A stretch of DNA of 17,150 nt from assembly GCA_043819345.1 (NCBI GenBank), contig JBDREX010000039.1, positions 1 through 17,150 on the forward strand. Direction: 5' to 3'. The stretch's first letter is position 1. Each line of letters opens with the position of its first letter. This stretch comes from CAYRDK01 sp043819345. GTDB lineage: Bacteria > Omnitrophota > Gorgyraeia > Velamenicoccales > Velamenicoccaceae. The notes beneath the pieces were generated by a model that saw nothing but the letters and a program-made list of their open reading frames with translations, was not told the DNA's origin and did not search any database. Below, piece by piece: positions 6,635 to 11,643 of the stretch. A program made the translations under genes and the position numbers.

Positions 6635-8233
6635 TTAGCTCACTGACGAACAAGATAAATCAAATTGTAAATATGTCGTTTTCTCTTGAACCACTTCCTT
6701 GTAAGACCTTAATTCAATCTTAGAAAAATCCTGCTTAAAATTTTCATTTTTCCTCATGTTAGAAATAAATGTATTCATATTAACAGATCTTATCTTTTCG
6801 TCTTTAGCATAAGAACAACAGCTCAGAAAGAGCGTTTTGCTTTCCCGGGAATATGAAAAAGAATTAATCCAGATGCCCTCAGGCATAAGCCGAGGCAATA
6901 ATGCCATTTTTTTATAAAGAGGATGATACTCATCAATTAGGGCCCTAAAATCACGTTTTTTCGAATTAAAAGCAACTTCACTGGCCTGGATACTTTCCAG
7001 GCTGGATAAATCTACTCCAGGCAAAAGAGGAAGCTGACGGACCGAAATAGAGGCATATTCTCTCTCCAAAGGGAAGAGCTTAGAAAAACCATATCCATAC
7101 CCGAGGACTAAAATAATGGCTCCAATAATGGAGCCTTTCACAAAAGAAGCTTTTGACTCTTTAACAAATTCAACAATAGCCTGACTGACCTGCTCAACAT
7201 TTTCACCAGAAACCCCAGCCATAGCCTTTTCGGCCTTATCTTTTGGCTTAGCTAAATTTAGTGTTACTAAAGATGGCCTTTCAGACCGAAGCGCAGCACC
7301 AAAACATTTCCCGATATCAGAAAACAACTCTTCAGATTCTTCTTTAATTTTTAACAAATCATTTAAAGCAATAAAATTCGTTTTTAACCCAAGTTCTTTG
7401 CTAAAATTATCAATCCATTTGGCATAGCTCTTGTTTGAAATAATAATTAATTCATCAACTTCTTTTTTTAAAAATTGCCTTCGATAGTAATCCAGAGAAA
7501 CACGCACTTCATTAATGAGCCTGAAAAGTATGGCATCAAAATCATCCTCAACCTTTGAATCCTGCCGCCCAGATACCAGCTTGATATCTCTTGTAAAATA
7601 AGGAAACCCGTTCTCTGCAATTAAAATATTTGCACCTTCCTTATCAAACTCTAAAATCGCATAAGAACGCTGAGGCAAAATCTTGTTTTTAATAACTAAG
7701 AGCCGAAATAAGCTAAACAATCCTGGCTCAAAAGCCGTAACTTCTAATTCAAGCTGTTTAAATAACTTAATGTACTTATCCAGCGGATCCTGTTTAATGC
7801 CACAAAGGATTACTTCGATAATATTCGCTTTTTGTCTTACGCGAAATTGAAAATCATATGCAAGCTCTTCAATTTTGAAAGGAATATATTTTTTCATTTC
7901 AAAATTAACACCTGCTAAAACTTCAGATCTGGGAATATTAGGCATTTCAAAAAACCTAATGATTAAATCTTTGGGAGGCATTGCGACAACAATTTTTTTT
8001 ACATCTAACTTGCTATCCCTGATCGCTTTTTGCATAAAAGCAAAAAGTTCCATCTCTTTATTCTGGAAAACATCAAAGATATCATCCGAAAAAACAAGGC
8101 CATCTCCTGCGGCCGGAGATGGATAAGGCACGTTAATATAATGTTTAATCTCGCCACCGGACTGCTGGACAATCACAATCCCTTTAGAGCTAAAAAATAT
8201 TCCGGCTAATTCCTTTTTTAAAAAGTTGAGCAT
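6635..8233 (-). CDS. pilM: PilM-PilN fusion (GspL-like) pilus assembly protein
   Basis: Protein of 532 residues joining two subunits that are usually separate. Residues 1-320 are a PilM-like actin-fold domain (the VNFEMKKYIPFKIEELAYDF segment is the family hallmark), cytoplasmic. Residues about 321-365 are a linker that starts SLVTLNLAKPKD, resembling the INLLP motif by which PilN binds PilM. One membrane helix follows (about 367-387), then a PilN-like periplasmic domain (388-532, with RLMPEGIWINSFSY typical of PilN). The architecture equals that of GspL in type II systems. The ATG has GGAG eight bases upstream. A 165-bp gap (8234-8398) to the upstream HTH gene holds only a small AT hairpin and no clear promoter. 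Confidence 0.85.
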   Translation of the reverse strand: MLNFLKKELAGIFFSSKGIVIVQQSGGEIKHYINVPYPSPAAGDGLVFSDDIFDVFQNKEMELFAFMQKAIRDSKLDVKKIVVAMPPKDLIIRFFEMPNIPRSEVLAGVNFEMKKYIPFKIEELAYDFQFRVRQKANIIEVILCGIKQDPLDKYIKLFKQLELEVTAFEPGLFSLFRLLVIKNKILPQRSYAILEFDKEGANILIAENGFPYFTRDIKLVSGRQDSKVEDDFDAILFRLINEVRVSLDYYRRQFLKKEVDELIIISNKSYAKWIDNFSKELGLKTNFIALNDLLKIKEESEELFSDIGKCFGAALRSERPSLVTLNLAKPKDKAEKAMAGVSGENVEQVSQAIVEFVKESKASFVKGSIIGAIILVLGYGYGFSKLFPLEREYASISVRQLPLLPGVDLSSLESIQASEVAFNSKKRDFRALIDEYHPLYKKMALLPRLMPEGIWINSFSYSRESKTLFLSCCSYAKDEKIRSVNMNTFISNMRKNENFKQDFSKIELRSYKEVVQEKTTYLQFDLSCSSVS

Positions 8234-8398
8234 TTCTTCGCTCCGCTACGCAGATTTTTATAAATCTACAACATCCATCAAAACCCTTTAGTCAAAAAAC
8301 TTACCGTCTAAAAAAAATCAAAATCTAAACCTAATAACGCGCTAAGATCTCCATGCATTAAAACCAAAATCCATCAAAGCTCCAAAAAAAAACAGACC

Positions 8399-8575
8399 CT
8401 ATCTCTCCCTTTTTACAAAAGATTTAAGCCACTCGTCTATCTGCTTCTTATCAAACCGCCAGGCATCACCAACCTTAATACCACCCATCTTGCTTTGATA
8501 CAACCAATTATATATCGTTTGCTTTTTAAGCCGCAAATAATCCGCCAATTCTTCAACATCCATGAGTCGATACAT
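8399..8575 (-). CDS. Small excisionase/MerR-like helix-turn-helix DNA-binding protein
   Basis: A 58-residue protein, translated by hand: it starts MYRLMDVEELADYLRLKKQT and continues IYNWLYQSKMGGIKVGDAWR, then a Lys/Asp-rich helix ending VKRER. This is the HTH_17/excisionase-type winged helix (the pattern 'ADYLxxxxxTIYxWxxxxxxxGxKVGxxWRF'), complete in itself. A GAGGAG ribosome site lies 10 bases before the ATG, and an in-frame TGA precedes it. It is first in the pilus cluster, after a good promoter and a leader of about 185 bases. No integrase or phage gene is nearby, so it is more likely a local regulator than a true excisionase. What it binds is unknown. Confidence 0.85.
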   Translation of the reverse strand: MYRLMDVEELADYLRLKKQTIYNWLYQSKMGGIKVGDAWRFDKKQIDEWLKSFVKRER

Positions 8576-8765
8576 AGAAACTCAACTCCTCAAAAAAACA
8601 AGCCAAACCAAGCTTAGAAACATCTATCTGTTAACCTTTTATGAACTTTCCATAAAATTCTAAGAACACAAAAATATTTTTATAACCACTCTAAAAATTA
8701 GCTTTTCAAAACACTTGCCAATCTCTCAACCATTTTTATTCCAGCAACTTAACAACAATAAAATA

Positions 8766-8794
8766 ATTACATCACAATAAAATATGTTTGTCAA
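8766..8794 (-). promoter_or_regulatory. Sigma70-type promoter for the HTH-pilus operon
   Basis: On the minus strand, consensus TTGACA (8789-8794) is followed by a 17-bp spacer and TGTAAT (8766-8771), with TG in the extended -10 position (TGATGTAAT). Predicted start near 8759, about 185 bases before the HTH gene start. The leader is AT-rich with no strong structure that I can see; it holds an 11-codon open frame (8698-8733) of doubtful meaning. This promoter probably drives the whole HTH-pilMN-pilO-pilP-secretin-ATPase-platform series. Confidence 0.7.
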
Positions 8795-8851
8795 TGAAGC
8801 ATCTGAGGCCTATCCATGTATATTGCTTTTTGACTATTATAAATATTGATT

Positions 8852-9181
8852 CTAAAAGGTTATTGAATAATCACACGTGGAATTAACTTGAGGTGCATTA
8901 ACAGAAATGGCGACGTTTTTAGTCGAAATAACAGCCCCTGTGAGATCGTGAGACCAATCAATGGTATAACTGGCAGGAGCCGCTCCTGTCCTACGATACT
9001 GATCCAATGCAGCAACACTTGCAGCTTGTGATGCATAAAAAGCTTTGAGACGACGCACATGACGCTCCATAAGACGCACATGGCTGGACAGAACGGAAAG
9101 CAAAACAGCCGTCATCATGGTAAAAAGAATTACAAAAATAAACATGTTTATAAGCGCCAAACCTTTTCTAAGGTTCATCAT
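8852..9181 (-). CDS. PilX/GspK-like minor pilin or pseudopilin
   Basis: Protein of 109 residues with a type IV pilin-like N-terminus: leader MMNLRKG, a predicted cut after Gly7, then a hydrophobic helix (8-31). The region RLKAFYASQAASVAALDQYR resembles the PilX pattern in which a Tyr-Ala-x-Glu-Ala segment follows the helix. Position +5 of the mature protein is Asn, not the usual Glu; loss of Glu5 is known from the tip pseudopilin GspK. It is short for either family. The start is the first of two adjacent ATGs and lacks a clear ribosome site; the gene follows the winged-helix gene by 9 bp. Assignment rests on the N-terminal third. Confidence 0.55.
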   Translation of the reverse strand: MMNLRKGLALINMFIFVILFTMMTAVLLSVLSSHVRLMERHVRRLKAFYASQAASVAALDQYRRTGAAPASYTIDWSHDLTGAVISTKNVAISVNAPQVNSTCDYSITF

Positions 9182-9190
9182 TTTAGAGGC

Positions 9191-9391
9191 TTATTTTCTC
9201 AAAGAAATCTTGTAATCACCACTCAAGCACATCAAGACAACATGGCCTTCCCGCGCAAGCCAACCGAGACTCATCAAAATAATATCCCTTGATTTATCAA
9301 TAGATTTAATCATCTTTGACAAATTTACCTCTCCATGCTTATCAAGATAATGCCAAATCTCCCCTGCTACAATTCCTATTTCAGTAATCAT
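9191..9391 (-). CDS. Winged helix-turn-helix protein, DUF2582-like
   Basis: A 66-residue protein that fits the DUF2582 winged-helix family over its whole length: (I)G-x-x-A-G-x-I-W-x-x-L at 5-16, an Asn/Leu-rich recognition helix region (about 23-42) and the hallmark LGWLAREGHV (42-51) followed by a beta wing. It is too small for any other domain. DNA binding is inferred from the fold; no target is known. A GGGGGGG run just before the ATG may serve as ribosome site. It lies between a zinc-ribbon gene and the minor pilin-like gene, on the same strand and probably in one transcript. Confidence 0.8.
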   Translation of the reverse strand: MITEIGIVAGEIWHYLDKHGEVNLSKMIKSIDKSRDIILMSLGWLAREGHVVLMCLSGDYKISLRK

Positions 9392-9429
9392 TGCGACCCC
9401 CCCGCTTTTGTGAATTTTTTAACCATAAG

Positions 9430-9663
9430 TCACGTACCTGCTTGTTTTTGATTAAAGCTGCCACAAAATGGACACGTACTTATTTTGGATGCCTTTGATT
9501 CAAAATAAACATACATACATATCGGACACTGCCAAATCTGATCTTTGCTAATAGACTTCGATTTTACAATAACTTTTTTTTCTACTAAGAAAAAAAACAT
9601 GTAGATGATAATCGTTATAGATAGATAATAACAGATAAAAATAGAAAAATCAATTTTAATCAT
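9430..9663 (-). CDS. Membrane-anchored zinc-ribbon protein, unknown function
   Basis: A 77-residue protein with one N-terminal membrane helix (about 6-27), a basic linker and a C-terminal zinc ribbon made of two CPxC knuckles (C46, C49, C64, C67; CPICMYVYF and CPFCGSF). The two knuckles are 14 residues apart, as in rubredoxin-like or DNA/RNA-polymerase-type ribbons, but no specific family is clear. The orientation should leave the zinc ribbon in the cytoplasm. Ribosome site is weak. The ATG lies 6 bp from the first copy of the 23-bp repeat. Confidence 0.7.
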   Translation of the reverse strand: MIKIDFSIFICYYLSITIIIYMFFFLVEKKVIVKSKSISKDQIWQCPICMYVYFESKASKISTCPFCGSFNQKQAGT

Positions 9664-9669
9664 TTTAAT

Positions 9670-9692
9670 ATTGCCTATAATCAGGTATTTTT
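9670..9692. repeat. 23-bp direct repeat, copy 1, with dyad TGCCT-N6-AGGTA
   Basis: Copy 1 matches copy 2 (9776-9798) at 22 of 23 positions. The core TGCCTATAATCAGGTA is a dyad: TGCCT and AGGTA are inverted halves around 6 bp (4 of 5 positions complementary). Its centre (about 9679.5) lies some 53 bases after the predicted transcription start at 9733. Best read as an operator; a transposon footprint is less likely because no transposon lies between the copies. Confidence 0.6.
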
Positions 9693-9705
9693 CTTTGCAA
9701 TATTA

Positions 9706-9766
9706 ACTCTGGCGGCTACTGAGAAAAATTTTCACAGAAATTTTACCAGTGCTTAGCCGGCAGAGT
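9706..9766. repeat. Long imperfect hairpin overlapping the block 2 promoter
   Basis: Arms ACTCTGGCGGCT (9706-9717) and AGCCGGCAGAGT (9755-9766) pair over 12 bp with one mismatch. Inside, ACTG (9718-9721) pairs with CAGT (9747-9750), with a 4-base bulge on one side, and AAAATTT pairs with AAATTTT around a 6-base loop. The GC-rich arms stand out from the AT-rich surroundings. No T-run follows on either strand, so it is not a standard terminator. It covers the predicted promoter, so cruciform or protein binding at the DNA level is as plausible as an RNA role. Confidence 0.6.
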
Positions 9767-9769
9767 CAA
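9740..9769 (-). promoter_or_regulatory. Predicted sigma70 promoter for the zinc-ribbon/winged-helix/minor-pilin genes
   Basis: On the minus strand, TTGACT (9764-9769) is followed by 18 bp and TAAAAT (9740-9745), with TGG before the -10. Each hexamer matches consensus at 5 of 6 positions. The predicted start is near 9733, giving a leader of about 70 bases. The -35 lies in the right arm of the hairpin and the -10 in its loop side. The two copies of the 23-bp repeat flank it almost symmetrically. Confidence 0.5.
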
Positions 9770-9775
9770 CAATCT

Positions 9776-9798
9776 ATTGCCTACAATCAGGTATTTTT
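9776..9798. repeat. 23-bp direct repeat, copy 2, with dyad TGCCT-N6-AGGTA
   Basis: Second copy, one base different from copy 1 (C for T at the ninth position). Its dyad centre (about 9785.5) lies some 52 bases upstream of the predicted start at 9733 and 106 bp from the centre of copy 1, close to ten helical turns, so both would face the same side of the DNA. Confidence 0.6.
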
Positions 9799-9847
9799 TA
9801 AAAAATGCTCTTTCCAGGTTCTTTTCTCTGTATTTTTTTATCCCGAA

Positions 9848-9907
9848 GCTTAATAAGAAATTATCATGCAGATGAGAATTTCTTATTGATTAAGCAAGGG
9901 GCCTTGC
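9848..9907. repeat. Two adjacent hairpins after the TonB-like gene
   Basis: AATAAGAAATT (9852-9862) and AATTTCTTATT (9877-9887) form a perfect 11-bp AT-rich stem with a 14-base loop, extended by GCTT/AAGC (9848-9851, 9892-9895) across a 4-base bulge. Next to it GCAAGG/CCTTGC (9894-9907) forms a compact GC-richer hairpin, which overlaps the outer pairing by two bases. On the minus strand they follow the TonB-like stop by 28 bp. No U-run follows, so factor-independent termination is doubtful; they could protect the 3' end of the upstream message or be protein sites. Confidence 0.45.
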
Positions 9908-9935
9908 AATGCTTGTGCCGAAAAAACAGCCAAGC

Positions 9936-10556
9936 TTACTCTTTAATTTTAAAACGAACGTTTATCCATCCAGACTGAACAAAAGGCTGTTTAAAGATAG
10001 CCATTTTAAATTTACGCATAATATAAAAATCCAGGACGGGATCCCCGCTACCCACACATTTTACAATAGAAACAACAGCCCCTCTCTTGCTTAACATAAT
10101 TCTAAAATCAATAGCACTAGAAAGATCTTCCCTAAGAAACATATTCTTCATATCAGAAAAATCAATATTATTCAGATACTGGCCAACATCAGATATACCA
10201 AAACAAAGGCTATGAGTATCTTGTGACGACTGTCTTTGCTTTGGCTCAGAGGACGACACATCACCAACCGCACCCAATATCACAACAGGTTTATGCATGG
10301 AAGAAAAATTTTTCTGAAAATAGGCTTCTCTTGAAAAATCCTGTTGAAGTTTTGCCTTTTTATCCGTCCTAATCTGACACGGCATTAAATCCGTATCCTT
10401 CAAAAAAGAACCCAAAAATACAGTGCTACATTTTCTCTGGGAATAAGCAGCGATTTTTACCTCAGGCATAATCAAAATAAACCAAAATAAATGCCATAGC
10501 AATGCTGCTATGACACCGAAGGAAAAGCAATTCTTATAAGAAAACTGATTATTCAT
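9936..10556 (-). CDS. TonB-like protein, divergent
   Basis: Protein of 206 residues with one N-terminal membrane helix (about 11-30) holding a His (H22), as in TonB, whose helix His is functionally important; the Ser four residues before it in E. coli TonB is Ala18 here. A polar periplasmic stretch follows (31-135), without the Pro-Glu/Pro-Lys linker of classical TonB. The C-terminal domain (about 136-204) resembles TonB_C: 'FRIMLSKRGAVVSIVKCVGSGDP' then 'LDFYIMRKFKMAIFKQP'. The YP motif at the start of TonB_C is not evident. The start overlaps the ExbD-like stop by 8 bp (ATGAATAA), with no ribosome site of its own, so translation is coupled. A TolA-like role is an alternative. Confidence 0.65.
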   Translation of the reverse strand: MNNQFSYKNCFSFGVIAALLWHLFWFILIMPEVKIAAYSQRKCSTVFLGSFLKDTDLMPCQIRTDKKAKLQQDFSREAYFQKNFSSMHKPVVILGAVGDVSSSEPKQRQSSQDTHSLCFGISDVGQYLNNIDFSDMKNMFLREDLSSAIDFRIMLSKRGAVVSIVKCVGSGDPVLDFYIMRKFKMAIFKQPFVQSGWINVRFKIKE

Positions 10557-10947
10557 TAGTTACGATATTTATTTTTTCGGCTCCCGCATCTCTAAATAAA
10601 TCCCAAACTTTAATCAAAGCCCCCACATTCGCATTTTGGTCGGCTTTAATCAAAGTATTAGAGAAGGCATTCTTCCTTGCGACAACAAAATGCATAAGTT
10701 CCTCTAGCGTCACTTTTTGATCATTTAAATAAAATGAATTATCTCTTAGAATAGACACAACGCAATCTTTTCCTGAAATTGGCTCACAACTAATGGCACG
10801 GGCAAGTTCAACAGAAAACCCACAAGGCTTCATCGCCTTTGGCAGAAAAACGAGAAAAAAAACAATAAGCAAAAAAAGATTACCAAAAAAAAATGAATAA
10901 AACATTTTCATCCCAAATCTCTTTGTAGAATAAGATCTCTCAAACAT
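10549..10947 (-). CDS. exbD: ExbD/TolR-like protein lacking the membrane aspartate
   Basis: Protein of 132 residues: short basic N-terminus, one membrane helix (about 15-35), then a periplasmic ExbD domain. The latter is well matched at its end (IKADQNANVGALIKVWDLFRDAGAEKINIVT corresponds to the family's final strand-helix-strand). In ExbD/TolR the helix holds an essential proton-binding Asp (D25 in E. coli ExbD, 14 residues before a Pro that ends the helix). Here the corresponding residues are Gly22-Asn23, and no acidic residue occurs in the helix. The gene overlaps both neighbours by 8 bp. The frame is intact throughout, so this is not an obvious pseudogene, but homopolymer T runs in the helix coding region deserve checking. 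Confidence 0.72.
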   Translation of the reverse strand: MFERSYSTKRFGMKMFYSFFFGNLFLLIVFFLVFLPKAMKPCGFSVELARAISCEPISGKDCVVSILRDNSFYLNDQKVTLEELMHFVVARKNAFSNTLIKADQNANVGALIKVWDLFRDAGAEKINIVTNE

Positions 10948-11641
10948 TAAAGGACTCTCTCCTCTCCAAAAAGAAATTAAAAAGCTTCATAGACCCCTTT
11001 TGAGCTTCTTCAATAAAAAAATCGGCCCTAGCTGCCAGATAATGATAAGCAATTAATAGAACAATGGACAGCAAAAGACTAATAGCAGAACAAATCAAAG
11101 CCTCCCACACGCCAAAAGCATATCCGTTTGCAAGACAATTGGAAAAAGACATCCCATTTGCCTGCATGGCCTGAAAAATATGAATCATGCCTATAAGAAC
11201 ACCTATAAAACCCAACAACGGAACAATTTGAACGATAGAAAATAAGACAGCTATTCCCTCTTCAAAAATAGAAACAACCTCTAAAAAAGATCTCTCCATG
11301 ACCGCCTTAATCTCTTCCTTAGGACAATCATACTTCATGATCCCTGCCTTAAAAATGTGGGCAATTGGACTCGGTGCGCTATCACATAAATCAATGGCTT
11401 CTTTAATTCTCTGGCGCTCAATGCACTCAAAAATATTCTTTAAAAAAGCTTCTAAATTGAATTGGGTTTTTAAAAATTGCCGCATTTTCGCAAAAATAAC
11501 ACCAAAAGCAAATAGAGAGGAAAGAATGATCGGAAACATCATATAACCTCCCATGCGAATCAAAGCAACTTTTGAAAAAATCAAAAATGAACAACCTACA
11601 CAGATACAGACCAATATAAAATTTCTCACGCGTTCTACCAT
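10940..11641 (-). CDS. exbB: ExbB/TolQ/MotA-family proton-channel-like protein
   Basis: Protein of 233 residues with hydrophobic segments at about 8-27 and 32-52, a cytoplasmic region (53-128) and the conserved MotA_ExbB domain with helices at about 130-158 and 176-202. The hallmark VPLLGFIGVLIGMIHIFQAM (140-159) is clear. Where ExbB/TolQ have Thr in PLLGLLGTV this protein has Val148. The second pore Thr, in the EALIATAIG segment, is Ser185 here. It starts 2 bp after the TPR gene stop and overlaps the ExbD-like gene by 8 bp. In the family, a pentamer of this protein encloses an ExbD dimer in the inner membrane. Confidence 0.85.
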   Translation of the reverse strand: MVERVRNFILVCICVGCSFLIFSKVALIRMGGYMMFPIILSSLFAFGVIFAKMRQFLKTQFNLEAFLKNIFECIERQRIKEAIDLCDSAPSPIAHIFKAGIMKYDCPKEEIKAVMERSFLEVVSIFEEGIAVLFSIVQIVPLLGFIGVLIGMIHIFQAMQANGMSFSNCLANGYAFGVWEALICSAISLLLSIVLLIAYHYLAARADFFIEEAQKGSMKLFNFFLERRESFNV

Positions 11642-11643
11642 TT

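Noticed and set aside
8342..8374. 10-residue open frame after the HTH gene, preceded by GGAG
   Set aside because: The ribosome-site spacing is good, but ten residues without any conservation evidence cannot be called a gene.
8698..8733. 11-codon leader peptide after the pilus operon promoter
   Set aside because: It has a weak GGAA before the ATG and no run of regulatory codons or adjoining attenuator, so chance is likely.
9697..9780. Integron attC-like site
   Set aside because: The imperfect inverted repeat flanked by repeats suggested attC, but the conserved GTTRRRY and RYYYAAC core sites are not present and no integrase is nearby.
9670..9798. CRISPR array
   Set aside because: Only two copies with an 83-bp gap filled by a hairpin; no array and no cas genes.
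9668..9798. Small transposon with target duplication
   Set aside because: A 23-bp direct repeat is too long for a usual target duplication, and a promoter with operator-like dyads explains the layout better. Not excluded entirely.
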